The notes below the pieces were generated by a model that saw nothing but the letters and a program-made list of their open reading frames with translations, did no database searches and was not told the origin of the DNA. DNA of 64,000 nucleotides, taken from NCBI RefSeq assembly GCF_025947285.1, contig NZ_CP110008.1, positions 1,116,001-1,180,000 of the forward strand, given 5' to 3'. Both the position numbers and the translations under genes were made by a program. Below, piece by piece: positions 8,758 to 18,135 of the stretch (the stretch's first letter is position 1; every line of letters starts with the position of its first letter). The DNA comes from Flavobacterium sp. N2820. GTDB lineage: Bacteria > Bacteroidota > Bacteroidia > Flavobacteriales > Flavobacteriaceae.

Positions 8758-11700
8758 TTATTCTAATTCTGGAACTTTTAGAGGTTCCGTTTTTGGAGTC
8801 TCAACCTTTTTAGGTTTTCTGTCATTTATGTACTCTAAATATTCTGGTGGGAAATCTGAATCTGGTGCTTCATCATTTGAATTAGAGGTATCTGATTGGT
8901 CTTTTTTACGGGTAAATATTTTACGAATCATTTCTTTAAATGTATCAAACTCTACATTATAGGTTAGTCCTAAACCTTGAGTATAACCAATACCTTCTCC
9001 AATATAATTGATGTCATTTTCCCGATTAAATACGTGTGCATTCAATGTTCCATCATCATTTAGTTGCATCAAAATTTCTACATTTCCTACAATTACAGAT
9101 TCAGTTACACCGCCTACAGGAACTCCAACTTTTCCATTGATTGATATTCTGTCATTAATTTGAGTACTCATGGTAACTCCAACCCTATCAGAAATTTCAT
9201 TTAGTCGATCACCTTGATTGTAATCCACTCCAAGTTGTAACTTGCTATCTTCATCAGCAAACAAGCTATTGATTAACGAATTGGCTCTTTCAAATAACGG
9301 TCCATAAGCCGCATTTCCAGCCGTTTCTGAAGTCACGAATGACCCAGTTGCTAATAATGCAAAAGCTTGTGTTTGTCGGGCATCTTTATCTTGTAATTTA
9401 TAATCAATTTCACTTTTTAAAACCGAACTTACATTTGGGAAATCGATATTAAAATCAGGTTCAGGATTGCTTAAATTACCGTTCAACAAAATAGAAACGT
9501 TGGTATCTACTTTTCTATTAAAAGAAGCGCTTTCTAGCAATACCGCAGGATTAGCAGTGGTTTTATAAGTAGCAACTAAATCTAAAACAGCATTCATTGG
9601 ATCACCATCCCAGCGAATCGTACCTCCTTTTTCTACTTTAAACTTTTTATCAATTAAGCCGCCATACATAAAATTATATTCCCCTTCTTGTACAATAAAG
9701 TCACCTGTCATTTCAAATTTCCCTAACGTATTGATATTCATTTGCATAGATCCAACACCCGAACCTTTCATAGCATGACCAGATGATCGATCAAGAATAA
9801 TTTCAATATTTGCATCTTGGTCGATGTCAAAATCGAATTCCAATTCTATTCCTTGATATTTGTTATTTTCTACAACTTTTCCTTGTTTTATTTTTTGATA
9901 TTCCTCTACTGTCATAAACTTAATAAAGGAATTATCACCAATATCTTCGCTATCATTTACAGGGATTTTAATTGATGTTCCTTTTTCAGATTCACCTGCA
10001 ACTTTTATATTTAAAGCATTTATACTCCCAGTAATACTAGCTTTACCTTTCATAAATGCTGTTCCATAATAAGGTGTGTCTTCACTATCCTCAGTATCTA
10101 ATGCTAAAATATTGTTAGAATCTAAATGTAAATCTAATTGCCAATCACTAAATTTTTTATGGCGAATACTTCCGTCTAAAATACCTTTCGTGTCATATTT
10201 TGTATCCGAAACTTCAATTTTTCTGAAACTAAATTGATGTTCCGTAAGATCAATTATTGCATTTTTTTCAAAGGCATAATCAACGTTAAGATAGGGTACA
10301 CGCATTCCTGCATCGTTCAAATACAACCTTCCATCAATTTCTGGATCAGATAATGTTCCTGCGATAGTGGCTCTTCCGGTAGCATTTCCTCTAACATCTG
10401 AAAGTACACTTCCTAATAATGGTCCAAAAGGTGCTAAATCGAATTTATCAAAACCCGCTTCTAATGCCAAACTTGATTGCTGTCCAACAAAATTTACTGC
10501 TCCGTCTAAATAGAAACGTTCATTTCCATCTTGTTTTAGCGTGGAAGCAATTTTAAATTGATTAAAATTTTCATTTCCTTCAATGTCAAAATTTAAATCA
10601 CCTATTAAAATACGATTGATTTCAAGACTATCAATTGTAACACTTGATTGAGGATCATAAACATTTTTATCCTGTTTGTATTTCACATTTCCATTTAGTT
10701 TACCACCAAATGACAAGCTATCCAATGAAGGTGTTACTTTTTTTAAGTCTACATCATTAAATGTAAGTTGAAAATCTTTAAAAGTAGAATCGCGCATGGT
10801 TCCAAAAAAGTCCATTTTTTGGTTGTTGTGTGATAAACTGATTTTTTGAAAATCAAAGTTATTCATGAACTTATCAAACACAATTTTATTATCATTGCTT
10901 TCATTTTCGTTGATAAACCACGTATATTCTTTAAATTTAACTTCCGATTTTTTGAATCCTACCACTGATTGCTTGAGTTCATCAATTGTATGATATAAAT
11001 TTAGATCATAACTATCCTGACTTTGATTGCCTCCTTTGAACTCTGAACGTACAAATAAAGTATCATTAAGTGTTAAGTTAATCAAGTTAAAATCTGCAAT
11101 TTTATAGTTTTTATTTTTTATGGTATCAACTGAAATATAGGTATTATATAACGGATTTTTGTTGTCAATATCAATTTTTACATTTTGAATTTGATTTTCA
11201 AATGCTATAATATTTGGCGATGTAAAATCCAATTCAAATTTACCTTCATCAGCATTTATTTTACCCTTAAAGCGAGTATTTTCTGAAATTTTTACTTCTG
11301 GAATAAACACTTCAACAATTTTATCATAAATCGTAAAATCAAAATGTAAAAACTGATCTTTTCCTAACTTATTAGGCGAATAGTTTGCGTACAAACTTCC
11401 TAATGCATTTTCTACAATTTTACCGACTTCTTTTACTTTGTATTTTCCTATTACTTCACCACTGATAATGTCAGGTGAATTTACTGTTATTGTCCTTACA
11501 TTCGTTGCATCAAATGTGGAGTTAATTTCAAAATCATCAAAGAAATAATAATCTTTACTGTTTTGATAAGAAACATCGTTAATTTCAAGTTTTCCCGCTA
11601 AATCATCTATTGAATTCCCTTTAGCTTTAAAATTAATATTTCCTTTAAAAATTGCTATTGAATCTTTTCTGTAAATGTTTAAAATATGTAAATCAGCATA

Positions 11701-13200
11701 ATCAATTTGGGCTTTAAAATCATAATTATTTGCTTTGTCGCTCAAATCAATTACGCCATCAAAATCCATTTTTAAGTTAGGATCATTACTATTAAAATAG
11801 CCTTTATAGTAGGGCATTTTCATGCTACCATCAACCGTTACATTTTGATAACTATATCCATTATAATAAAACTTATTTATAGTTCCAACAATTGAAGTAT
11901 TTAATAATTTTTGAGTAAATCCTTTTCCATCTACATCTAAATCAAGCGAAGTTTTACCTAAATCCTCTTGTGAAAGCAACGCTCCTAAATCAAAATTATC
12001 TAATTTAATATTTCCTTGATAAGAAGCATTATCAATATTATCAATGTTTTGAATCGCTAAATCGCCATCTACAATCCCTAATTTTGATAATAAATAAACA
12101 TTTGCATTGATATATTTTTGAGTGAGTTCTACATCACCATTTAAATCAACACGACCAAGTTTAGCTAACACCGATGGCAAATTTTTACCTAAAACTCTTG
12201 GCATAATAGATTTTAAAGCATTGTAGTCTGAAGTAATTCTATCAAAACTACCTTTCATGTAGAATTCTTGGTCTCCTTTTCCAAAAAGATTTTGAAAATT
12301 AGCCTTACCAATAATTTCCGACTGATTCTTATCCGTTAATTTCAGATAATGAGTGGTAAAATTATTTAATGTTCCAATTAAATGCGTATCAACATAGAAA
12401 ACATTATTTTTACCAAATTCATTATAAAAAAAGTTTAAATCATTTGAAGCAATTGCTGCTTTATCAAACTGAACATCAAAAACCACTTTATTATTAAAAT
12501 CTGAAAAATCTTTTCGATCATATTTTAACTCAACCCTACCTTTCATTTCAGAATTTGGCGTATTCATTGCCAATTGTTCTAATAAAATATTTTTTTTGGT
12601 ATAGGTAAAATCTGCCGTTAACTTTTTCACTTCTAAACCTCTGTGGTCTTTAAAAGTTAGTTGATCAATAAAAGTAGTAACATTGGCTCCTTTTATGAAA
12701 AAGTCCTCAATATTCGCATTAAGATTAGTGAAATCCAAAACTTTTGGCGATTTCAAGTTTTCATCAATATATCTAAAACGACTATTAAAAAGGGTCATTT
12801 TATTAGCTTTCATTCGGAATTTTCCTGAAGAAGGTGAACCATCATCAAAAGCTTCAATAAACTTATCTAAATTAGTGTAATCTTCATTTTTATAATTTAC
12901 AATTCGCGCATCTAATCCATGCATCACCACATTTTTCAAATAAGGATGTCCAGGATTGTAAATCTTCTTAAAACTTAAAATTGAAGTATTTAGCTTTTTT
13001 ATGTAGAACAAAGTGTCTTTATGATGGTCTAAAACAAGAACTTCTCCAAGTTTAACACTTCCAAAAGGAGTGATTGCAACTGTACCAATAGAAAGATTGG
13101 TTCCAAAAGATGTGTTGATCTCTTCAGTAGCATATTTACCCAAATAAGTTTGAACCGATGGCAACGACAAAAGCACACTCAATAAGAGCAGTAACAACAA
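8758..13200 (-). CDS. tamB: Translocation/assembly module TamB-like protein (DUF490)
   Basis: About 1,480 residues. An N-terminal hydrophobic segment is followed by long beta-rich AsmA/TamB-like repeats, and the C-terminal 400 residues form the TamB domain (MQMNINTLGKFEMTGDF, EGEYNFMYGGLIDKKFKVE, then GLGLTYNVEFD). TamB-type proteins bridge inner and outer membrane and aid outer-membrane protein or lipid transport. The given 5' end is a TTG codon inside the hydrophobic segment. The frame stays open to 13341 and encodes a basic KERIKKFKKILFRSLLGI stretch just upstream, yet it holds no ATG, GTG or TTG. The true start is therefore uncertain. Divergent from tsaD. Confidence 0.9.
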   Translation of the reverse strand: MLLLLLLSVLLSLPSVQTYLGKYATEEINTSFGTNLSIGTVAITPFGSVKLGEVLVLDHHKDTLFYIKKLNTSILSFKKIYNPGHPYLKNVVMHGLDARIVNYKNEDYTNLDKFIEAFDDGSPSSGKFRMKANKMTLFNSRFRYIDENLKSPKVLDFTNLNANIEDFFIKGANVTTFIDQLTFKDHRGLEVKKLTADFTYTKKNILLEQLAMNTPNSEMKGRVELKYDRKDFSDFNNKVVFDVQFDKAAIASNDLNFFYNEFGKNNVFYVDTHLIGTLNNFTTHYLKLTDKNQSEIIGKANFQNLFGKGDQEFYMKGSFDRITSDYNALKSIMPRVLGKNLPSVLAKLGRVDLNGDVELTQKYINANVYLLSKLGIVDGDLAIQNIDNIDNASYQGNIKLDNFDLGALLSQEDLGKTSLDLDVDGKGFTQKLLNTSIVGTINKFYYNGYSYQNVTVDGSMKMPYYKGYFNSNDPNLKMDFDGVIDLSDKANNYDFKAQIDYADLHILNIYRKDSIAIFKGNINFKAKGNSIDDLAGKLEINDVSYQNSKDYYFFDDFEINSTFDATNVRTITVNSPDIISGEVIGKYKVKEVGKIVENALGSLYANYSPNKLGKDQFLHFDFTIYDKIVEVFIPEVKISENTRFKGKINADEGKFELDFTSPNIIAFENQIQNVKIDIDNKNPLYNTYISVDTIKNKNYKIADFNLINLTLNDTLFVRSEFKGGNQSQDSYDLNLYHTIDELKQSVVGFKKSEVKFKEYTWFINENESNDNKIVFDKFMNNFDFQKISLSHNNQKMDFFGTMRDSTFKDFQLTFNDVDLKKVTPSLDSLSFGGKLNGNVKYKQDKNVYDPQSSVTIDSLEINRILIGDLNFDIEGNENFNQFKIASTLKQDGNERFYLDGAVNFVGQQSSLALEAGFDKFDLAPFGPLLGSVLSDVRGNATGRATIAGTLSDPEIDGRLYLNDAGMRVPYLNVDYAFEKNAIIDLTEHQFSFRKIEVSDTKYDTKGILDGSIRHKKFSDWQLDLHLDSNNILALDTEDSEDTPYYGTAFMKGKASITGSINALNIKVAGESEKGTSIKIPVNDSEDIGDNSFIKFMTVEEYQKIKQGKVVENNKYQGIELEFDFDIDQDANIEIILDRSSGHAMKGSGVGSMQMNINTLGKFEMTGDFIVQEGEYNFMYGGLIDKKFKVEKGGTIRWDGDPMNAVLDLVATYKTTANPAVLLESASFNRKVDTNVSILLNGNLSNPEPDFNIDFPNVSSVLKSEIDYKLQDKDARQTQAFALLATGSFVTSETAGNAAYGPLFERANSLINSLFADEDSKLQLGVDYNQGDRLNEISDRVGVTMSTQINDRISINGKVGVPVGGVTESVIVGNVEILMQLNDDGTLNAHVFNRENDINYIGEGIGYTQGLGLTYNVEFDTFKEMIRKIFTRKKDQSDTSNSNDEAPDSDFPPEYLEYINDRKPKKVETPKTEPLKVPELE

Positions 13201-13359
13201 AATTCCTAGTAAGGAACGAAATAGTATTTTTTTAAATTTTTTGATACGTTCTTTTGTTTTAAATTTGCAACAATTTAATCCTTTTGGGATTAACCCAACA
13301 AAAATAAGGATTTTTGTAGTATATTTTACTATATCTTTAATTCAAATTTCGTGCCTAAA

Positions 13360-14382
13360 ATGTTAGATAAAAAAATATATACTTTAGCAATAGAAAGTTC
13401 GTGTGATGACACGTCTGCAGCCATACTTTGTAACGATGTTGTACTATCAAATATTGTAGCTCGACAAGCTATTCATGAAGAATATGGCGGTGTCGTTCCC
13501 GAATTAGCTTCGAGAGCCCATCAACAAAATATAGTTCCCGTAGTAGATGTTGCCATTAAAAAAGCTGGAATTACAAAAGAAGATTTAAATTGTATCGCAT
13601 TTACACAAGGTCCAGGATTAATGGGTTCATTATTAGTTGGTGGTTCATTTGCTAAATCAATGAGCATGGCGTTGAACATTCCTTTGATTGCAATTAATCA
13701 TATGAAAGCGCATATTTTGGCACATTTTATTACCGAAGAAGGTTATGATAAACCCACATTTCCGTTTTTAGCCTTGACTATTTCGGGCGGACACACCCAA
13801 ATTGTAAAAGTGACGAGCTTTTTTGAAATGGAAATCATAGGTGAAACCACAGATGATGCCGTTGGAGAAGCATTTGATAAAAGTGCAAAAATTTTAGGAC
13901 TTCCTTATCCAGGTGGCCCTTTAGTGGATAAATTTGCGCAAGAAGGCAACCCAAAAGCATTTCCGTTTACCAAACCAAAAGTTCCAGGATTGAACTTTAG
14001 TTTTAGTGGATTAAAAACCCAAATTTTGTATTTTATACAGAAAAATGTTGCGATAAATCCAAATTTTGTAGAAGAAAACAAAGCCGATATTTGTGCTTCT
14101 ATTCAATATACGATTATTGAAATTTTGATGGACAAATTAAAATTAGCCGTTGCAGAAACTGGCATTAAGCAAATTGCAATTGGTGGTGGCGTTTCTGCAA
14201 ATTCTGGAATTAGAACTACCTTAAAAGAAGCTGAAAAAAAATACGGCTGGAAAACGTATATTCCTAAATTTGAATACACAACAGATAACGCTGCAATGAT
14301 TGGAATTGTAGGCTATTATAATTTTCTAGAAGAAAATTTTAGCGATGCTGATGTGGTTTCTAAAGCACGAATTGAATTTTAA
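13360..14382 (+). CDS. tsaD: tRNA N6-adenosine threonylcarbamoyltransferase TsaD
   Basis: 340 residues of the Kae1/Qri7/TsaD family. Motifs: LAIESSCDDTSAA at the N-terminus, GGVVPELASRAH, metal-binding histidines in NHMKAHILAH, ISGGHTQIV, and IGGGVSANSGIR near the C-terminus. With TsaB and TsaE it installs the threonylcarbamoyl group on A37 of ANN-decoding tRNAs. A GTG nine bases upstream (13351) could also start the frame, but ATG-TTA-GAT-AAA fits the family better. rsmE follows by four bases. tsaE is also in this window at 25858. Confidence 0.96.
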   Translation: MLDKKIYTLAIESSCDDTSAAILCNDVVLSNIVARQAIHEEYGGVVPELASRAHQQNIVPVVDVAIKKAGITKEDLNCIAFTQGPGLMGSLLVGGSFAKSMSMALNIPLIAINHMKAHILAHFITEEGYDKPTFPFLALTISGGHTQIVKVTSFFEMEIIGETTDDAVGEAFDKSAKILGLPYPGGPLVDKFAQEGNPKAFPFTKPKVPGLNFSFSGLKTQILYFIQKNVAINPNFVEENKADICASIQYTIIEILMDKLKLAVAETGIKQIAIGGGVSANSGIRTTLKEAEKKYGWKTYIPKFEYTTDNAAMIGIVGYYNFLEENFSDADVVSKARIEF

Positions 14383-14386
14383 AACT

Positions 14387-15091
14387 ATGCAACTATTCTA
14401 TAATTCTGAAATAAAAAATGGTGATTCTAACTTCTTTTTTGATAAAGAGGAAAGCAAACATATTGTTAAAGTATTACGCAAAAAAGAAAGCGATAAAATA
14501 TTCATTACAAATGGATTAGGTTACTTATTTGAATCGGAAATTATGCTTGCTTCCGAAAAAAAATGTGAAGTAAAAATCACAAAAGAAACCTTTCAAAAAC
14601 CCGATAGTTTTTACACGCACATTGCCGTTGCTCCTACCAAAATGAACGACCGATTGGAATGGTTTTTAGAAAAAGCTACTGAAATTGGTATTCACGAAAT
14701 TACGCCAATTATTTGCGATCATTCAGAACGAAAAGTATATAAAATTGATCGAGCCGAAAAAATTATTCAAGCCGCAATGAAGCAATCATTGCATTATTAT
14801 TTACCAAAAATAAACGAGCCTATTTCGCTATCGCAATTTGTTAAATCGAATATCGACGGACAAAAATTTATTGCGCATTGTGAAGAAACCGACAAAAAAT
14901 CGTTTCAAAAAGAAATAACTAAAAATAAAAAAGTGACTATTTTAATTGGTCCAGAAGGTGATTTTTCTACAAAAGAAATTAATTTAGCTATTGCCAATCA
15001 ATTTATTCCTGTAACTTTGGGAAACACAAGATTACGAACAGAAACCGCAGCATTAGTTGCTTGCCATACAATTGCATTACTGAATGAATAA
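14387..15091 (+). CDS. rsmE: 16S rRNA (uracil-1498-N3)-methyltransferase RsmE
   Basis: 234 residues. An N-terminal PUA-like domain (about 1-70, MQLFYNSEI and HIVKVLRKKESD) precedes a SPOUT knot at about 75-230. The knot shows DRLEWFLEKATEIGIHEI, SERK, LIGPEGDFSTKE and LGNTRLRTETA, the SAM-binding loop. It methylates U1498 of 16S rRNA. The frame runs back to 14345, overlapping tsaD, but the ATG at 14387 right after the tsaD stop is the clear start. The stop overlaps the next gene by 8 bases, indicating an operon. Confidence 0.95.
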   Translation: MQLFYNSEIKNGDSNFFFDKEESKHIVKVLRKKESDKIFITNGLGYLFESEIMLASEKKCEVKITKETFQKPDSFYTHIAVAPTKMNDRLEWFLEKATEIGIHEITPIICDHSERKVYKIDRAEKIIQAAMKQSLHYYLPKINEPISLSQFVKSNIDGQKFIAHCEETDKKSFQKEITKNKKVTILIGPEGDFSTKEINLAIANQFIPVTLGNTRLRTETAALVACHTIALLNE

Positions 15092-15725
15092 ATTATTTTT
15101 AATTGGAATTTTGTTGCTATGGAATTTGGGATATACCCAAGAAGTTGCCGTTGCTAAATATGCTGGTGGTGGCGATTGGTATGCAAATCCAACTTCTTTA
15201 CCTAATTTGGTCAAATTCTGTAATCAAAACATAAATACCACAATCAATTCAAAAGTAGCTACAGTTGAAGTTGGTAGTGCAGAAATTTTTTCATACCCTT
15301 TTATACACATGACAGGGCATGGAAATGTGGTTTTTAGTGCAAATGATGTTATAAATCTTAAAAATTATCTTACTTCTGGAGGATTTTTACATATTGATGA
15401 TAATTATGGAATGGACGAGTACATAAGAAAAGAAATCAAAAAAATCTTTCCAGATAATCCATTGACCGAAATTCCTTCAAATCATCAAATTTTTCAGGAA
15501 CCTTATTCTTTTCCTAGTGGATTACCAAAAATTCACGAGCACGACAACAAAAAGCCTCAAGCTTTTGGGATATTCATTGAAGAAAGAATTGTGCTCCTAT
15601 ATACCTATGAAACCGATTTAGGTGACGGTTGGGAAGATACAGAAGTACACAATAATCCGCAATATGTTAGAGAAAAAGCGCTTAAAATGGGTGCCAATAT
15701 CATCAACTACGTTTTTAAAAATTGA
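15084..15725 (+). CDS. Exported DUF4159 domain protein
   Basis: 213 residues with a cleavable signal peptide (MNKLFLIGILLLWNLGYTQ). The body carries DUF4159, with YAGGGDWYANPTSLPNLVKF, the YPFIHMTGHGNV strand, a GGFLHIDDNYGMD loop and a NHQIFQEPYSF motif. The fold resembles glutamine-amidotransferase-like domains. The function is unknown; the protein is expected in the periplasm. Translation is coupled to rsmE through the ATGAATAA overlap. Confidence 0.87.
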   Translation: MNKLFLIGILLLWNLGYTQEVAVAKYAGGGDWYANPTSLPNLVKFCNQNINTTINSKVATVEVGSAEIFSYPFIHMTGHGNVVFSANDVINLKNYLTSGGFLHIDDNYGMDEYIRKEIKKIFPDNPLTEIPSNHQIFQEPYSFPSGLPKIHEHDNKKPQAFGIFIEERIVLLYTYETDLGDGWEDTEVHNNPQYVREKALKMGANIINYVFKN

Positions 15726-16004
15726 TTTTTTAATACTGATAAATTCATATTTATTTATCATTTTTATTGAAAAATTCTTTTATATTTTTAACAATCTCAA
15801 CAAACACTGGAAAAAAAAATATAAAATGTACAGAAAATCTGTAACAGTTATTCTACAAAATTATTTATTTTTGGAATGAACATTTATAGGTTTTTAAAAT
15901 TAATGACTCCTTTTTGCAGAAACTTTGATTTACTGTAAAAAAATAAAAATTAATAGCGCTGATATTTGTTCAACAACCAAATTAACTAACTTAATTTTTA
16001 TTTT
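15726..16004. other. Gene-free AT-rich gap before the M43 protease gene
   Basis: 279 bases with no convincing gene. A short frame of 85 codons crosses it but begins inside the DUF4159 gene and has no protein-like features. A small dyad, ACAGAAAATCTGT, is present near 15829-15841. The last 60 bases are the likely promoter and leader of the protease gene. I could not assign a clear TAnnTTTG box. Confidence 0.5.
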
Positions 16005-16964
16005 ATGAAAAAAATCTTTTTATCCGCATTCGCCCTACTATTTTTATTTTCTTGTAGTAATGATGAAACATCAACAACTGCTGAAGGAAAATCACAATTA
16101 ATTCATGACCACAGAGGTTGTGCTTCTCATGAAGTTCATGAAGAACAAATGAGACAAGATCCAAAATTGGCAGAAAGAATGCAACAGATTGAAGAATTCA
16201 CATCTGAAGCGATAAGAACTGGCAAATTAGTAAACGGACAAATTCAAATTCCGGTCGTAGTAAATGTATTATACCGCACAAGTGCTGAAAACATTTCACT
16301 TGCTCAAATTCAATCACAAATAGACGTTTTAAATAAAGATTTCAATGCAACTAATTCCGATTTTAATCAAGTTCCTGCAACATTTTCTGGCGTAAAAGCA
16401 AATGTTGGAATCTCTTTTGTACTAGATGCTGTTAACCGAAAATACGTTAATAAATCGTCATGGGGAACAAGAGATGCTATGAAAAAAACAGCTCAAAAAG
16501 GGATTGCTCCTACTTCACCAACAACGAAATTAAACCTTTGGGTTTGTACAATTGGAGGTGGAATTTTAGGTTATGCACAATTCCCAGGAGGCTCTTCTGC
16601 AACTGATGGTGTTGTTGTAGACTCTAAATATTTAGGAACAACTGGTACTGCCACAGCTCCTTTTAACAAAGGAAGAACAGCAACTCACGAAGTAGGTCAC
16701 TGGATGAACTTAAGACACATCTGGGGGGATGCTACTTGCGGAAGCGATTTAGTAGCTGATACTCCAACTCACAATACTGCTAATTATGGTATTCCTGCAT
16801 TTCCACATTATTCAACTTGCTCAGGAAATCCAATCGAAATGACTATGAATTACATGGATTACACAGATGATGCTGGTATGTATATGTTTTCAAACGGTCA
16901 AAAAAGTAGAATGTTATCCATTTTTGCTTCTGGTGGTGCAAGAAATTCTTTTGCACAGCCTTAA
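16005..16964 (+). CDS. Exported M43-family zinc metalloprotease (pappalysin/cytophagalysin type)
   Basis: 319 residues. A lipoprotein-type signal (LLFLFSC) gives a lipid-modified Cys near residue 17. The catalytic zinc motif HEVGHWMNLRH at 228-238 has the third ligand and is followed by WGD. The Met-turn comes later in TMNYMDYTDD. These features define the M43B metzincins. Substrates are unknown, with gelatin- or fibrinogen-type proteins as family precedent. No type IX sorting domain is present, so it probably stays membrane-anchored rather than released. A terminator follows. Confidence 0.93.
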   Translation: MKKIFLSAFALLFLFSCSNDETSTTAEGKSQLIHDHRGCASHEVHEEQMRQDPKLAERMQQIEEFTSEAIRTGKLVNGQIQIPVVVNVLYRTSAENISLAQIQSQIDVLNKDFNATNSDFNQVPATFSGVKANVGISFVLDAVNRKYVNKSSWGTRDAMKKTAQKGIAPTSPTTKLNLWVCTIGGGILGYAQFPGGSSATDGVVVDSKYLGTTGTATAPFNKGRTATHEVGHWMNLRHIWGDATCGSDLVADTPTHNTANYGIPAFPHYSTCSGNPIEMTMNYMDYTDDAGMYMFSNGQKSRMLSIFASGGARNSFAQP

Positions 16965-16984
16965 TTTTAATTAATTGTTATTTG

Positions 16985-17020
16985 AGAAAACTCGCTATTT
17001 ATTGGCGAGTTTTTTTTATT
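16985..17020 (+). terminator. Intrinsic terminator after the M43 protease gene
   Basis: AACTCGC at 16989-16995 pairs with GCGAGTT at 17005-17011, followed by a long T-run. It overlaps the apparent 5' extension of the next reading frame and argues that the permease gene starts at 17039. Confidence 0.88.
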
Positions 17021-17038
17021 TTAGCAAAAATAAAAATA

Positions 17039-18133
17039 ATGACTTCAAAAGATATATCCCTCGGAATTGTAAAAGCTGTTGCTCTATTAATTGCAACCGG
17101 TTTAGCATTATTTTTTCTTTATCAAATAGCAACCGTTATTATCTACTGTGTGATAGCGATCGTTATTTCTTTATTATTGAATCCTTTAGTGACTTTTTTA
17201 AAAACAAAATTCAAATTTAAAAACACATTAGCGGTTATCACCTCATTACTAATCGCTTTTCTTGTAATTTCAGGATTTGTATTGCTTTTTGTACCGCTTT
17301 TACTGGCACAAGGAGAAAACTTGTCGTTATTGGATATTAGCTCATTAGAAAAAAATTATCATTTACTTTTAGAAAATATTACCGTTTTTTTAGACGCATA
17401 TAATATCAATACCAAACAACTTATTCAAAGTAGTAAATTGTCCTCTTTTGCAACTTTTGAATTTATTCCGAACTTTTTAAATAGTTTTTTAAGTACGTTA
17501 GGAAACTTTAGTATGGGATTTGCTTCAGTGCTTTTTATTACATTCTTCCTTTTAAAAGAAAAAGATGTTTTATACCTTAAATTCAAAAGATTATTACCCG
17601 AAAGTCAAAAAGAAAAAGTATTGAACTCAATTCATGATATTAACAGATTATTATCGCGTTATTTTCTTGGATTATTGCTACAATTGACTATTATCATGCT
17701 TTTATACCTAATTGTGTTTATCATTTTTGGCGTAGAAAATGCTATTATAATTGCCTTATTGTGCGCTATTTTTAACATTGTACCCTATGTTGGTCCTTTA
17801 ATTGCTTCTGTAGTTGCTAGTTTATTAATTATGACTAGCGGAATTGGTTCTGGTGCTGATTTTGCCAGCGAAACACTTCCAACAGCAATTTATGTTTTAA
17901 TAGGAATGTCGTTAGTACAAGTAATTGACAACAATTTTAGTTCTCCACTTATTTTTTCGAAAAGCACAAATTCGCATCCTTTGGAAATTTTCTTAGTGAT
18001 TTTAATTGCTGGTATTTTATTTGGAATCACAGGAATGATTATCGCTGTGCCATTTTATACCTCATTGAAAGTCATTGGAAAAGAATTTTTGCCAGACAAT
18101 AAATTCATTAAAGCACTTACAAAAAACTTGTAG
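17039..18133 (+). CDS. AI-2E family transporter (PerM/YdiK type)
   Basis: 364 residues with about seven to eight membrane segments. Two hairpins lie at the N-terminus (about 10-85), followed by a soluble stretch and a C-terminal cluster. The conserved GLLLQLTIIML, FNIVPYVGPLIAS and DNNFSSPLIFSK motifs mark the AI-2E/UPF0118 family. Members are proposed exporters of small molecules or ion antiporters; the substrate here is unknown. The frame could start at 16982, but the terminator hairpin lies there. The next gene begins 2 bases after the stop. Confidence 0.9.
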   Translation: MTSKDISLGIVKAVALLIATGLALFFLYQIATVIIYCVIAIVISLLLNPLVTFLKTKFKFKNTLAVITSLLIAFLVISGFVLLFVPLLLAQGENLSLLDISSLEKNYHLLLENITVFLDAYNINTKQLIQSSKLSSFATFEFIPNFLNSFLSTLGNFSMGFASVLFITFFLLKEKDVLYLKFKRLLPESQKEKVLNSIHDINRLLSRYFLGLLLQLTIIMLLYLIVFIIFGVENAIIIALLCAIFNIVPYVGPLIASVVASLLIMTSGIGSGADFASETLPTAIYVLIGMSLVQVIDNNFSSPLIFSKSTNSHPLEIFLVILIAGILFGITGMIIAVPFYTSLKVIGKEFLPDNKFIKALTKNL

Positions 18134-18135
18134 TT

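Noticed and set aside
13237..13267. tsaD promoter (TTG ... TAAATTTG)
   Set aside because: The spacing is 16 bases instead of about 19 and the box lies about 93 bases from the start, so it was not called.
15622..15879. 85-codon frame after the DUF4159 gene
   Set aside because: It overlaps the DUF4159 C-terminus in another frame and has no start context or domain.
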